Below, piece by piece: positions 50,313 through 63,076 of a stretch of DNA of 64,000 nucleotides. The DNA is from Gordonia westfalica. GTDB lineage: Bacteria; Actinomycetota; Actinomycetes; Mycobacteriales; Mycobacteriaceae. The notes beneath the pieces are model-generated. The model was given only the letters and a program-made list of their open reading frames with translations. It had not been told where the DNA came from and did not search any database. Within the stretch, counting starts at the first letter, position 1; every line of letters starts with the position of its first letter. The position numbers and the translations under genes were made by a program. The stretch lies in assembly GCF_900105725.1 (NCBI RefSeq), contig NZ_FNLM01000034.1:558001-622000 (forward strand), written 5' to 3'.

Positions 50313-50720
50313 TCAGGGCAGATCGGTCACGACGATCAGCGCGCCGACGAGGGCCGGGGCGTGGGCCTGCCCCCGCTGCGGCGCTTTCCGGCCGTCCACC
50401 GTGATCGCCACGACCGAGACCGCCACCAGGGAGAGCAGAGCGGCGAGACCCACCGTGACCAGCGCCGCGTCCCACCGCAGCGCGAGTCCCCCGCAGGCGA
50501 ACGCCAGTTTGACGTCACCGCCGCCGCACCAGCCGGCGAGGAAGGTCAGCAGATACGGGCTGACGGCGACCAGCGCGGCGAGTCCCACTGCCGGTTCCGT
50601 GATCGCGGTGACGCCCACCGCCCAGAGTCCGGGCCAGACCATCGCGTTGGGGATGCGCCGCGTGCGTGCGTCGGTGACGGCGATCATGAGCAGCCACAGC
50701 AGGATCGCGAGCTCGACCAT
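50313..50720 (-). CDS. Short prepilin peptidase (A24 family)
   Basis: 135 residues, four hydrophobic helices. It has the two A24 aspartate motifs: TDARTRRIPN near residue 16 and GGGDVKLAF near residue 68. The N-terminal methyltransferase-type domain of full prepilin peptidases is missing, as in the short mycobacterial homologue (Rv2551c). It could process type IV pilin-like (Flp/Tad) precursors encoded elsewhere. Follows aroE by 69 bases. Confidence 0.88.
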   Translation of the reverse strand: MVELAILLWLLMIAVTDARTRRIPNAMVWPGLWAVGVTAITEPAVGLAALVAVSPYLLTFLAGWCGGGDVKLAFACGGLALRWDAALVTVGLAALLSLVAVSVVAITVDGRKAPQRGQAHAPALVGALIVVTDLP

Positions 50721-50789
50721 GTGCCGAGCATCGTGGGTCGCGAGCGGCCTGCCGGTGAGATCTCCACAGCCTGCGGGATCTCCACAGCG

Positions 50790-51650
50790 TCAGGCGTCGG
50801 GGATGAGCGCCTTCGTCATCGCCTCGCGGGGTGCCGGGAGTCCGGTGAACAGCTCGACCTGACGGAACGCCTGGTTCAGCAGCATGACCAGTCCCCCGAC
50901 GACCGTGCCGCCGGCCGCCGACACGGTCTGTGCCAGTGGCGTCGGCCAGGGGTCGTAGATCACGTCGACGACCCGGCGCGCATGGGCGATGGCCGGCGCG
51001 ATGGTCTCGGCGGCCGGTGCGGGCACCGTCGACACGACGACCGACGCGTCGTGACAACGACGTTCGAGTTCGGCACCGGCGTCGAACGACACGAACCCGC
51101 CGTCGAGATCCAGGCGTTCGCACAGCTCCAGGACCGCTGCGGCGCGGCCGGCGTCGCGCGCGACGATCGAGATCGTCGCGACGCCGACCTCGGCGAGGGC
51201 CATGACGGTCGGCAGCGCCGTCCCGCCGGCGCCGATCACGACCGCCTGGGGAGCTGCTCCCGCCGCGATGTCGGTGTCGACGCCCAGCTCGGTCAGCGCG
51301 CCGGTCATGCCGTCGATGTCGGTGCAGTCCGCGCGCCAGCCGCCGTCGATGCGCACCAGCGTGTTGGCCGATCCGACCAGCGTGGCGCGTTCCGTGCGCT
51401 CGGTGGCGAAGTCCAGGGCGGCCAGCTTGTTGGGCATGGTCACCGAGAACCCGACGAACTCGGGCGCCGCGTCGGACACGATCCCGGGCAGGCGGTCGGC
51501 GGTGCACTCGATCCGGTCGTAGGTCCAGCCGTCGAGCCCCAGGGCGCGATACGCGGCGAGATGCACTGCGGGTGAACGCGAATGGCCGATCGGCGAACCG
51601 AGGACGGCCGCCCGACGGTGGTCACCGTAGGGCGAGCGGCTCACGCGCAT
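50790..51650 (-). CDS. aroE: Shikimate dehydrogenase
   Basis: 286 residues. Reduces 3-dehydroshikimate to shikimate. Substrate motif GSPIGHSRSPAVH, catalytic Lys in VTMPNKLAA (the usual PHK is PNK), Asp in CTDIDGMTGAL, dinucleotide-binding VIGAGGTALPTVMAL, which lacks the NRT-type NADP clamp in a typical form. ATG at 51650 overlaps the mltG end by 10 bases. Could be one of several paralogues. Confidence 0.93.
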   Translation of the reverse strand: MRVSRSPYGDHRRAAVLGSPIGHSRSPAVHLAAYRALGLDGWTYDRIECTADRLPGIVSDAAPEFVGFSVTMPNKLAALDFATERTERATLVGSANTLVRIDGGWRADCTDIDGMTGALTELGVDTDIAAGAAPQAVVIGAGGTALPTVMALAEVGVATISIVARDAGRAAAVLELCERLDLDGGFVSFDAGAELERRCHDASVVVSTVPAPAAETIAPAIAHARRVVDVIYDPWPTPLAQTVSAAGGTVVGGLVMLLNQAFRQVELFTGLPAPREAMTKALIPDA

Positions 51651-53407
51651 CCCGTCGACACGAGCTTGTTCCGGCAGGCGACCTCGCGGTTGCGCTTGTG
51701 TTCCTCGAAGGTGTTCGCGAACAACGTGGTTCCCGCGGTGTCGACGGTCACGAAGTACAACCACGAACCCGGTGCGGGATCGAGCATCGCCTCGAGTGCC
51801 GGGACACCGACAGCCGCGATCGGGGTCGGCGGAAGACCCTTGTAGCGGTAGGTGTTCCACTCGTTGTCGGCCTTGTACGCCTCACCGTGCACGTCGATGT
51901 TGGTGACCGCGGCGGTGTAGTTCTGCGTCGAGTCCATCTCCAGCCGCTGGTCCTCGTCCAGACGGTTGCGGATGACGCGGGCGACCTTCGGCGCGTCCTC
52001 GACGTGCCGCACCTCGCGTTCGACGATCGACGCCGCGACCAGGGTCTCGTACGGCGCGAGTCCGGACTTGTTGTTGTCCACCAGACCCCACTGATCGAAC
52101 ATCACGCCGCTCTTGGAGATCATCTCGTTCAGGATCTGCACAGCGGTGTGATCGGGTTCCACACGCTCCCAGGTGGTGGGCGCGATGAGGCCCTCGATGC
52201 GACGGTGGTCGCCGGTCATCGACGCCACGTTCTCCTTGGCCCACTCGGGTACCCCGAGATCCTCGGGGGTCGCCGTGGCGGCAGCCTCCTCCAGCTGCGC
52301 CACGGTGACGCCTTCGGGCTGACCGTTGACCTCGGTCGACGTGGCGTTCTGGATCAGCTGGAAGATGCCCGGTGTGATCTTGCCGTCGACGCCGGTCTTG
52401 GAGTCGAGCTGGAGACCCGGCGGGATGACCACTCGTCCGACGCGATGCTGGGCGCTCTCGTCGGTGAGCATCTCGACGGCGGTCGTCGCCGGGATCTGCG
52501 TCCGCATCTTGTAGAGCCCACCGGAGATCGGCTGGCCGTCCGCGGCGTCGATGAAAGCACGCACGCTACCGACCACGTCGGCATCGACCAGGATGTTGCC
52601 GAAGTCGGCGAGGGTCGAGTTCTCGGGGATGTCGACGATGACGTCGCTCACGCCCGCCGTGTTGGCGTAGTCCTTGCGCGACTCCAGCACTCCGGTGGCA
52701 CGCAGACCGTAGTATCCGACGCCGCCGACGAGGGCGAGCATGAACACGACGGCGAGCGCCAGGACCACACGGCGCTTCTTCCGGTTCGCGCCGGTGCGTC
52801 GGCGACGCGGGCGGCGCGGTTCCGATGACGGCTCGGCGTCGTCGGCCCCGGGCCACCAGTCGTCCTCGTCGCGACCACGGTGTCCGCGCGGGGCGACCGG
52901 CACGGGCTCGGTGTACGCGGGCTCCTCGACCTCGACGTCGCTGAATTCGCGCTCGTCGTACCGGGGTTCGAGGTACTCGGGCTCGAGGTCGGCCGCGCTG
53001 TGCGGAGACGTCGGCGGCGGAGTCGGGGCCGGAGGAGGCGGGGGCACGGGTCGCCGAGGTGCGACCGGTGGCGGCGGAGCCGCCGGCTGCGCCCTCGGCG
53101 GTTGCGGGGGCTGTCCGCCCGGCGGGATCCGGACGGGCGTCGCGCGCCGGTTCGGGTCGGCCTGGCCACCCCGGAGCGGCGGGGTCGGGGTACCGGGCTG
53201 CGGCTCCGCCTGATCCGCACGCCGGCGGCGGTGCCGTGTGCTCGACGATCCCTCGGCCGGCTGCGTGAAGTACCGCAGACGCTCCGGATCCATGCCGTCG
53301 GCACGGTGCCCATGGTTGTCCCGGTGTCGCGTGCGACGCCGTTCTTCGGTCACCGCCGGCTCCCCTCCCGATTCTGTCGAGGGATCATCGGACTCACCGT
53401 CGCGCAT
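51641..53407 (-). CDS. mltG: Endolytic transglycosylase MltG
   Basis: 588 residues. A long Pro- and Arg-rich cytoplasmic N-terminus (to about 210), one transmembrane helix (about 212-232), then the periplasmic YceG/MltG domain. It cuts nascent peptidoglycan and sets glycan length. Catalytic Glu in LVAASIVEREV, with MDSTQNYT and GLPPTPIAAVG. The disordered proline-rich head is longer than in E. coli and is typical of actinobacteria. ATG at 53407 with AGGGATGG upstream; it overlaps ruvX by 14 bases. Confidence 0.93.
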   Translation of the reverse strand: MRDGESDDPSTESGGEPAVTEERRRTRHRDNHGHRADGMDPERLRYFTQPAEGSSSTRHRRRRADQAEPQPGTPTPPLRGGQADPNRRATPVRIPPGGQPPQPPRAQPAAPPPPVAPRRPVPPPPPAPTPPPTSPHSAADLEPEYLEPRYDEREFSDVEVEEPAYTEPVPVAPRGHRGRDEDDWWPGADDAEPSSEPRRPRRRRTGANRKKRRVVLALAVVFMLALVGGVGYYGLRATGVLESRKDYANTAGVSDVIVDIPENSTLADFGNILVDADVVGSVRAFIDAADGQPISGGLYKMRTQIPATTAVEMLTDESAQHRVGRVVIPPGLQLDSKTGVDGKITPGIFQLIQNATSTEVNGQPEGVTVAQLEEAAATATPEDLGVPEWAKENVASMTGDHRRIEGLIAPTTWERVEPDHTAVQILNEMISKSGVMFDQWGLVDNNKSGLAPYETLVAASIVEREVRHVEDAPKVARVIRNRLDEDQRLEMDSTQNYTAAVTNIDVHGEAYKADNEWNTYRYKGLPPTPIAAVGVPALEAMLDPAPGSWLYFVTVDTAGTTLFANTFEEHKRNREVACRNKLVSTGCA

Positions 53408-53842
53408 CCAGCCATCCCTGAAGGATAGCGACCGCGGCCGCCTGATCGATGACACCTCGTGACGACTTCACCGTCCGTCCGCTCGCGTGCAGCGCCTGCT
53501 GCGCGGTCACGGTGGTGAATCGTTCGTCCTGCCAATGCACCTCGGCCGGCGCGATGCGCTCGGCGAGGCGGTCACCGAAGTCGCGCGCGGTCTCCGCGGC
53601 GACCCCGGTGGTGTTCTTCAGCGTCTTCGGCAGACCGATGACCACACCGATCGCCTCATACTCGTTCACCAGGTCCACGATCCGATCCAGATCGGTTGTG
53701 GCCGAAGGTGTTCGACGGACCGTTTCCACCGGTGTGGCGAGGATCCCGTCGGGATCGCACACCGCCACACCGATCCGGACACTCCCGACGTCGATCCCGA
53801 GAAGGCGACCGCGTCGGCGCGGCGGACCTTGGTCAGACGGCA

Positions 53843-53843
<1 letters not shown>
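53394..53843 (-). CDS. ruvX: Putative Holliday junction resolvase / pre-16S rRNA nuclease YqgF
   Basis: 149 residues, RNase H-like fold. Motifs GIDVGSVRIGVAVCD, VIGLPKTLKN, and DERFTT with C-terminal DQAAAVAILQGWL. In E. coli YqgF matures 16S rRNA ends; the Holliday junction role is older inference. ATG overlaps the alaS stop as TGATG. Conserved block alaS-ruvX-mltG-aroE. Confidence 0.95.
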
Positions 53844-56518
<2,675 letters not shown>

Positions 56519-56620
56519 TGTTGGTCTTGTCCTCGCCGTTGGTTGTCGCGACATCCCAGAGTACCGTCGGCGCGTCGTGGAACCGGTCCCGGGACTTCCA
56601 TCCCGGCATCTGGGGCCCGA

Positions 56621-57994
56621 TCAGCGGGATCGGCGGCGCTTGACGGCACCCCGGACGATGGATCTCAGGCGGGCGACACGCGGCCCGATCTCCCGTTCGA
56701 GCCCGTGGTCGGTGGGTTCGTAGTAGTCGACGCCGACGAGCTCGTCCGGCGGGTACTGCTGGGCCACGACCCCGTCCGGGTCGTCGTGCGGATACCGGTA
56801 GGCGACGCCGTTGCCGAGTTTCTTGGCGCCCGCGTAATGGCTGTCGCGCAGGTGTGCGGGTACGGCCCGGGCCTTGCCCGCTTCGACGTCGGCCAGCGCG
56901 GCGCCGATCGCCGACACGACGCCCGCCGACTTCGGCGCGGTCGCCAGATGGATGGTCGCCTGGGTCAGCGCCAGCTTCGCCTCCGGCATGCCGACGAGGT
57001 TGACCACCTGCGCGGCGGCGACTGCGGTCTGCAGCGCGGTGGGATCGGCCATGCCGATGTCCTCGCTGGCGTGGATCATCAGACGCCGGGCGATGAACCG
57101 CGGGTCCTCCCCCGCCGCTATCATCCGCGCCAGGTAGTGCACGGCGGCGTCGACGTCGGAACCGCGGATCGACTTGATGAACGCGCTGGTCACGTCGTAG
57201 TGCTGGTCGCCGTCGCGGTCGTACCGCACCGCGGCGCGGTCGATGGCCGTCTCGACGTCGGCGAGGTCGACCTGGGTGGTCGAGTCGGCGCTGGCCTCGA
57301 GCGCCGTCAGCGCCCGCCGGGCGTCGCCGCCGGCGACCGCCACCAGATGGTCGTACGCGGCGTCGGTCACCTCGACCTGCCCGTCGAGGCCGCGCGGGTC
57401 GGCGACGGCCCGCGTGAGCACCTCACGGATGTCGTCGTCGGTGAGCGATCGGAGCTGGAGCACGAGCGACCGCGACAGCAGGGGCGCGACGACGGAGAAC
57501 GACGGGTTCTCGGTGGTCGCCGCCACGAGCAGCACGATCCGGTTCTCCACCGCATCGAGCAGCGCGTCCTGCTGGGTCTTGGAGAACCGATGGACCTCGT
57601 CGATGAACAGCACGGTCTGCTGCCCCTCGATGAGGCGGCGCCGCGCCACGTCGATGACGGCGCGCACCTCCTTGACGCCCGCCGACAGCGCCGACAGCGC
57701 CTCGAACCGGCCGCCGGTCGCTCGCGCGATCAGCGACGCCATCGTCGTCTTGCCGGTTCCCGGCGGACCGTAGAGCAGCACCGACGCCGCGCCCACCCCG
57801 CTGATCAGGCGTCGCAGCGGCGAACCGTCGCCGAGCAGATGCTGCTGACCGACGATCTCGTCGAGGGTCTGCGGGCGCATCCGAACCGCGAGGGGTGCGG
57901 TCGGTGAGGGCGACGCGGTCAGACCGTCGGCGCCGCGCGTCAGCCCACCGGCTCCGGCCCGGGAATCCACGGGCGGGTCGAACAATCCGTCCAC
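56621..57994 (-). CDS. rarA: Replication-associated recombination protein RarA (MgsA family AAA+ ATPase)
   Basis: 457 residues. Walker [15 protein letters not shown], Walker [13 protein letters not shown], sensor region [11 protein letters not shown], and the C-terminal RarA tetramerisation domain ([22 protein letters not shown]). Acts on stalled forks, related to clamp-loader ATPases. GTG at 57994 (VDGLFDPPV) follows the phosphotransferase stop by 7 bases and gives family length. Confidence 0.95.
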   Translation of the reverse strand: MDGLFDPPVDSRAGAGGLTRGADGLTASPSPTAPLAVRMRPQTLDEIVGQQHLLGDGSPLRRLISGVGAASVLLYGPPGTGKTTMASLIARATGGRFEALSALSAGVKEVRAVIDVARRRLIEGQQTVLFIDEVHRFSKTQQDALLDAVENRIVLLVAATTENPSFSVVAPLLSRSLVLQLRSLTDDDIREVLTRAVADPRGLDGQVEVTDAAYDHLVAVAGGDARRALTALEASADSTTQVDLADVETAIDRAAVRYDRDGDQHYDVTSAFIKSIRGSDVDAAVHYLARMIAAGEDPRFIARRLMIHASEDIGMADPTALQTAVAAAQVVNLVGMPEAKLALTQATIHLATAPKSAGVVSAIGAALADVEAGKARAVPAHLRDSHYAGAKKLGNGVAYRYPHDDPDGVVAQQYPPDELVGVDYYEPTDHGLEREIGPRVARLRSIVRGAVKRRRSR

Positions 57995-58001
57995 GAGCCG
58001 A

Positions 58002-59234
58002 TCAGGCCATCCAGATGCGCTGCAACGCGAGACCCGTCGCAGTGGCGAAGTCGGCGATCTCGTCCTCACCGGCACGACCGGCGGCCGCGGCGAGATCGGT
58101 CCAGCGGGACACGAGCACCCGCGGATCATTGGTGTGCAGCGCCCAGTCGTGGGTGAAACCGTCGGCACTCTCGGCCGGGACGCCCGCGGCGGAGTTCTGG
58201 AGTGCCGGGTCGAACGGGGTCATCTCCATACTCGCGTCGGCGTCCGCGAACTCGGGGTCGATCAGGTCGGGGTCGGCGGGCAGCATCCAGGCGGTCGACA
58301 GCCACACCCACAGCAGCCGGGCGACGAGCACCTTGCGCTGCATCTCACGCTCGTGCGCGAGGGCCGGCCAGATCGGGTTCACCTCCGACCGCCAGGCGTC
58401 GACCATCGACACCTCGAGATCGGTGGCGCGGGCCGCGGCGCGCGCGGGCAGCTGCGCGGTCATGGTGACCACCGCGTAGGCGATGTCGAGCGTGGCGTCG
58501 CGGAACCCGCCCCACTCGTAGTCCATGAACTGCACGCCGTCGTCGTTCAGCATGATGTTCTCGGGACCCACGTCCGACGGACTGAAGGCACGATGCTCGC
58601 CGTCGTCGAACAGGGCGGCGGCCGTCTCGAGCGCCTCGATGACCCGGGCCGGCACCTGCACCCCGAGCGCGACGGCGTGTCCGGAGAGCGCCTCGACCGA
58701 GCGTCGGGCCTCGTCACGGAGGATGTCGCGGCCCTCGGTACCCGACGGACCGCGGCGAACCAGCGCCAGGAAGTCGATCTCGCCGCCGACGGTCGCCGCG
58801 TGCATGCGGCCCAGGGCCTGTCCCCAGGCACTCACCGCGCGGGAGGTCTCCACCGGGTCGGTGCCGTCGAGGAACTCGAGCATGGACCGGCCGTGACCGA
58901 GGTCGGAGAGCACCATGATGCGGAGATCCGGGTCCGAGGCGATGAGCTGCGGACCCGGCCGCGACTCGCTCGGGAGCGCGGTCGCGTACTTGTAGGCGGC
59001 GATCTCGCGGTGGAAGGCCTGCGGGTTCTCGTGCTCGGGCAGCACCTTGATGACCAGCGAACGGTCCAGGCTGAGGGGGTTCTGCGCCACCCTCACCCGC
59101 ACCACCGTCGTACGCCCGCTACCACCGAGGTCCTCGGGGTCGTCGAGGACTACGGAGGAACCGGCGCGGTGTGACAGCAGCGCCTCTGCCGCCCGCACCA
59201 CGCTGGTGATGCGGCTTTCAGTAATGACCGTCAT
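58002..59234 (-). CDS. Aminoglycoside phosphotransferase-like kinase
   Basis: 410 residues, APH/choline-kinase fold. The catalytic loop reads [15 protein letters not shown], with Asp but without the usual His-Gly before it, and the metal-binding DYEWGG follows. The N-lobe has [21 protein letters not shown]. Substrate is unknown; this is probably not a resistance gene, as conserved actinobacterial relatives carry the same loop. ATG at 59234 with GGAA upstream; a TTG at 59246 is in frame. It is just upstream of rarA. Confidence 0.8.
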   Translation of the reverse strand: MTVITESRITSVVRAAEALLSHRAGSSVVLDDPEDLGGSGRTTVVRVRVAQNPLSLDRSLVIKVLPEHENPQAFHREIAAYKYATALPSESRPGPQLIASDPDLRIMVLSDLGHGRSMLEFLDGTDPVETSRAVSAWGQALGRMHAATVGGEIDFLALVRRGPSGTEGRDILRDEARRSVEALSGHAVALGVQVPARVIEALETAAALFDDGEHRAFSPSDVGPENIMLNDDGVQFMDYEWGGFRDATLDIAYAVVTMTAQLPARAAARATDLEVSMVDAWRSEVNPIWPALAHEREMQRKVLVARLLWVWLSTAWMLPADPDLIDPEFADADASMEMTPFDPALQNSAAGVPAESADGFTHDWALHTNDPRVLVSRWTDLAAAAGRAGEDEIADFATATGLALQRIWMA

Positions 59235-59417
59235 GTCGTATTCCAAGGTACCCGTTGCAACGGTGTCGCAACACCGGTGTTCATCGTTCTGTACGACTTG
59301 CTGATGGTGAATCCCGCTTCAGGTGCGCCGATTACACTGCCTCCCAGGGGTTTCCCGGGTCGGCTCACAAATCGTGCCGCGTTGCGCCCGCGGTGGACCC
59401 AACGGCGGGTGGCACGG

Positions 59418-60323
59418 CTAGGTGTCCCCCGTTTGTTCGACCGGACTCACATCGACCGAGACGTCGATGTGGCTCTTCGTCGAGTCGGTGTAGATGACGC
59501 CGCGCAGCGGCGGGACGTCGTCGTAGTCACGGCCCCAGGCGAGTGTGACGTGGCGTTCGTCGACCAGTTTGTCGTTGGTCGGGTCGAACGCCAGCCAGCG
59601 GCCGTCGGGCATCCACACCGCCGCCCACGCATGGCTCGCGTCGGCGCCGAAGATCTTCTCCTTGCCCGGCGGCGGGTCGGTCGCCAGATAGCCGGACTCG
59701 TAGCGGGCGGCGAGTCCGACCGAGCGCAGGCAGGCGATCGCGACGCGGGCGAAGTCCTGGCACACGCCCTCGCGCCGCTGCATCACGGTGTCCACCCTGG
59801 TCGAGATGGCCGTCGAACCGGAACGGTAGGCGAAGTCGGTGAAGATCCTGGTGGTGAGGTCGGTGACCGCCTCGATCAGCGGCCGCTCCGGGGTGAAGAC
59901 GGCGGCCGCGTAATCGCGGACCGACGCGGTGATCTCCGGCGGGTCGAGATCGAGGACGAACTCGGCGGCGAGCGCCGCCTCGCGCGCCTCGACCACCGCC
60001 GGGCGTGCCGACTCCCAGGGCGCGCGCGCCGCGGGGCCGATGAGCATGCCCTGGTCGACCCCGTCGACCTCGACGACCGACCGCGCGGTGACGGTCAGCT
60101 CCCGGTGGGCGGTGCGGACGTGGAAGTAGCTGTCGTTGTTCCCGTAGACATCGATGCCCGTCGACCGGTCGTCGGGTTCGGGTTCGATGTCGACCGACGT
60201 CGACCGCACCCGTTGCCCCGGCAGGTCGCGCGGGGTGAGGTAGCAGCGGCCGTACGACGAGGAGACGTCGTCGTTGTAGGTGTAGCGGGTGCGGTGCATG
60301 ACCCGGTAGACGCGGGTGCTCAC
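59418..60323 (-). CDS. Transglutaminase-like cysteine protease family protein
   Basis: 301 residues. Bacterial transglutaminase N-terminal beta domain (YRVMHRTRYTYND, CYLTPRDLPG), then the core with a Cys-His-Asp triad: Cys in GVCQDFARVAIACL, His in DASHAWAAVWMP and Asp in AFDPTND. Position and order match M. tuberculosis Rv2569c and its cluster. Likely acts on peptide or isopeptide bonds; target unknown. GTG at 60323 overlaps the upstream ATP-grasp gene as GTGA. Confidence 0.92.
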   Translation of the reverse strand: MSTRVYRVMHRTRYTYNDDVSSSYGRCYLTPRDLPGQRVRSTSVDIEPEPDDRSTGIDVYGNNDSYFHVRTAHRELTVTARSVVEVDGVDQGMLIGPAARAPWESARPAVVEAREAALAAEFVLDLDPPEITASVRDYAAAVFTPERPLIEAVTDLTTRIFTDFAYRSGSTAISTRVDTVMQRREGVCQDFARVAIACLRSVGLAARYESGYLATDPPPGKEKIFGADASHAWAAVWMPDGRWLAFDPTNDKLVDERHVTLAWGRDYDDVPPLRGVIYTDSTKSHIDVSVDVSPVEQTGDT

Positions 60324-63076
60324 ATCTCACCTCCGCCCCAGATCGGCTGCGCCTGGCGAGGCGTGGCGAACCGGGTCCTGGTCAGCAGGTCGGACAGCTC
60401 GCGGGCGCCGGTGCGCAGCGCGGTCATCAGGTCGGCGAGTTCGACGCGACGACCCTGCGGGTCGACGGCGGCGAGGTCGGCCGGCCCGCTCCGACGCAGC
60501 TCGGCGATCAGGTCCTGCACCACTCGTTCCGCGCCGGCCGAACGCAGCGATTCGGGGACCGACGTCAGATCGTGGCTCATCATCTCGAGCTGGAAGATCA
60601 TCGACCGCGGATTCGTCGGGTCGAAAAGCAGCAGTTCGGCGACGCTCGAGAACCGGTACAGACCGCGGTTGCGGCGCCGGTAGATGACCGACGACTCGTT
60701 GCCGGCCAGGTACGACTCCAGCAACGCCTGCTCGACATCGGTGTCGTGCGCCTGCGCGAACATCGCGCGCGTCAGGTCGGCGAGGGTGATCGCGCGTTCG
60801 ATCCGCCGGCCCAGGTCCATGAACATCCAGCCCGGGTCGTGGACCATCGACTCCGCCTGGAGACCGGTCAGTGCGAGCACGCCGTGCAAGATCTCCTCGT
60901 GCGCCCGCGCCAGGTCGGGGCCGAGGTCCAGGGCCGCATCCCCCAGCCCCTCGGTGCCCGCGGAACCGGATTCGGCCCGCGACCGCGAGACCAGGCGCGC
61001 GGTGCTCGCGACGACACGTTCGACGGGCGCCAGGACCATCCAGGTGCTGGTCGACATCTGGTCGCGGACCGCGCGGGCAGAACCGACCAGACGGTCGAAC
61101 GAGTAGGCGACCGAACCCGGGATCGAGCGGGCGACGGTCAGGTCGGCGATCTTCTCGATGGCCTCGTTGACCTGGTCCGGCGAGGGCTGACGGTCGGTAC
61201 CCGACATCAGCAGGTCCGCGGTCTCGAGGTAGCCGTCGGTTCCGGTGATCGTCGCGACCGTGTGCAGCAGCAGCGGCACCGCCGGGGTCCCCGACATCCA
61301 CGGGCGGTACTGGAAGTCCTGGTAACGCTGACGGGAGACCTTCGCCAGGCGGGTGACCTGTTCGGTCCGCTCGGCGTAGCGGCCGAGCCAGAACAGGTCG
61401 GCGAGCACGCGGGGACTCGCGGCGGCCGCGACCTCCGAGTACTCGAGCGGCACCGGCCCGCCCGCCTCCGCGGCGACCTCGCCGGCCGGTTCGGCGCGGG
61501 TCTCCGACCGGCGCGACACATGGCCGCCGACCTCGGTGCTGGTGACCCACACGTCCTTGGCCGACACGACGTGGTGGGCGGCCCCTTCGACGCCGTCGGC
61601 CAGGACGGCGCCGAGACCGCCCGGCATCACGGCATAGGTGGGACCCTGGGCGACGCTGAACGCGCGCACCGACACGGGTGCGGCGCGCAGTGCGGTGGTG
61701 TGTCGTCCGGGTCGTGTCCCGGCGGTGATGGTCGGCGCCACCGAGTAGGCGTCGAGTTCGCGCCCGACCCAGGCCCACGTCTGCGAATCGATCCGCGCCG
61801 AGACCTCGGCACGGGTCCGCGCGTCGAGCAGCGGGCCGATGAACTCTTCGTCGGTGCGGGTGTTGGTGAGCACCAGCGAACCGATGCGGCTCTGGATCTT
61901 GCTGCGCTCCAACGGATCTCCGGCCCAGTAGGTGGTGACCGAGCCGAGGGCGAGCTCCTCGTCGAGCAGGACCGGGGCGAGGCGTTCGAGCACGGTGTGC
62001 AGCGCGGGGTTCTCGAGGACACCCGAACCCAGCGTGTTCAGCACCGTCACGTTGCCGCGCGAGATGGCCTCCACGAGACCCGCGACACCGAGCTGGGAGT
62101 CGGTCCGCAGGTCGAGCGGGTCGGCATAGGCGGCGTCGACGCGGCGCAGCAGGACGTCGACACGCTTGTACCGACCGAGCGAGCGCATGTAGACCGCGCC
62201 GTCGCGCACGGTCAGGTCGGCGCCCTCGACCAGCGGGTAGCCGAGCACCGACGCGAGGTAGGCCTGGTCGAAGGCCGTCTCGGACATGCTTCCCGGGCTG
62301 AACACCGCGACCGTCGGATCGTCGACCCCGGGTGGGGCGTATTCGGCGAGCGCCAGGCGCATCGTCCCGGCGAAACCGGTCACCGGACGGGGCGCGCAGG
62401 CCTGGAACAGCCGCGGGAAGGTCTTGGTCAGCAGGCGACGCCCGACGATCGAGAAGCCGATGCCCGACGGCGCCTGGGTGCGGTCGCGGTAGACCACGAA
62501 TCGTCCATCGGTGGAACGGGATACGTCGACGGCGTGCAGGAACAGGGCGTGCGGCCCGGCGACCTCGAGACGTGCCGCCTTGCGGATGTAACCGGGGTGC
62601 CCGAACACCATCTCGGGGGCCACGAGACCGGAGGTGATGGTCTTCTGGTCGCGGTACAGATCACGCAGCAGCAGATCGAGCAGCATCGACCGCTGGGTGA
62701 TCGCCTTCTCCAGCTCGGTCCACTCGACGCCGTCGACGATGAGCGGCACCGCGTCGATGTCCCAGTCGCGGGTCTGCGTGGCCTGACCGTCGAACTCGTT
62801 GTAGACCACACCGTCGTCACGGACGGCCGCGGCGAGGCGATCGGCGGACTGGCGCAACCGGGCGTCTCCGCGCAGCTGATACAGCCGCACCATGTCCTCC
62901 CACGCGGGACGGACCATGCCGGCGGAGTCGAGGAGCTCGTCGTGATGGCTCCCGTAGGGGAGGTCGGAATCTCCGGGTCCGGCGAGATCGAAGAGCGTGT
63001 AACCCTCGTCACGGTAACGGCCGAAAACCGCGGATGCATCGAACACCGCAGAAGCGTTGCCCGGCGAAGTTGTCAC
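60320..63076 (-). CDS. Circularly permuted ATP-grasp / alpha-E domain fusion
   Basis: 918 residues. N-terminal two-thirds is a circularly permuted ATP-grasp (VFGHPGYIRKAARL, GYPLVEGADLTVRDG, RGNVTVLNTLGSGVLENPA), and the last 330 residues the alpha-E (DUF403) helical domain (LADLFWLGRYAERTEQ, GRRIERAITLADL). Matches Rv2567. Such proteins occur with transglutaminases and DUF2126 and are predicted to form amide bonds; product unknown. GTG at 63076; its start overlaps the next gene's stop by four bases. Confidence 0.93.
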   Translation of the reverse strand: MTTSPGNASAVFDASAVFGRYRDEGYTLFDLAGPGDSDLPYGSHHDELLDSAGMVRPAWEDMVRLYQLRGDARLRQSADRLAAAVRDDGVVYNEFDGQATQTRDWDIDAVPLIVDGVEWTELEKAITQRSMLLDLLLRDLYRDQKTITSGLVAPEMVFGHPGYIRKAARLEVAGPHALFLHAVDVSRSTDGRFVVYRDRTQAPSGIGFSIVGRRLLTKTFPRLFQACAPRPVTGFAGTMRLALAEYAPPGVDDPTVAVFSPGSMSETAFDQAYLASVLGYPLVEGADLTVRDGAVYMRSLGRYKRVDVLLRRVDAAYADPLDLRTDSQLGVAGLVEAISRGNVTVLNTLGSGVLENPALHTVLERLAPVLLDEELALGSVTTYWAGDPLERSKIQSRIGSLVLTNTRTDEEFIGPLLDARTRAEVSARIDSQTWAWVGRELDAYSVAPTITAGTRPGRHTTALRAAPVSVRAFSVAQGPTYAVMPGGLGAVLADGVEGAAHHVVSAKDVWVTSTEVGGHVSRRSETRAEPAGEVAAEAGGPVPLEYSEVAAAASPRVLADLFWLGRYAERTEQVTRLAKVSRQRYQDFQYRPWMSGTPAVPLLLHTVATITGTDGYLETADLLMSGTDRQPSPDQVNEAIEKIADLTVARSIPGSVAYSFDRLVGSARAVRDQMSTSTWMVLAPVERVVASTARLVSRSRAESGSAGTEGLGDAALDLGPDLARAHEEILHGVLALTGLQAESMVHDPGWMFMDLGRRIERAITLADLTRAMFAQAHDTDVEQALLESYLAGNESSVIYRRRNRGLYRFSSVAELLLFDPTNPRSMIFQLEMMSHDLTSVPESLRSAGAERVVQDLIAELRRSGPADLAAVDPQGRRVELADLMTALRTGARELSDLLTRTRFATPRQAQPIWGGGEM

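Noticed and set aside
58002..59234. Aminoglycoside resistance gene
   Set aside because: The fold is APH-like but the catalytic loop and context are those of conserved actinobacterial housekeeping kinases, not of known resistance enzymes.
59270..59281. 12-base palindrome aacaccggtgtt upstream of the phosphotransferase gene
   Set aside because: Short GC-rich palindromes are expected by chance at this base composition; no second copy or promoter context supports an operator.
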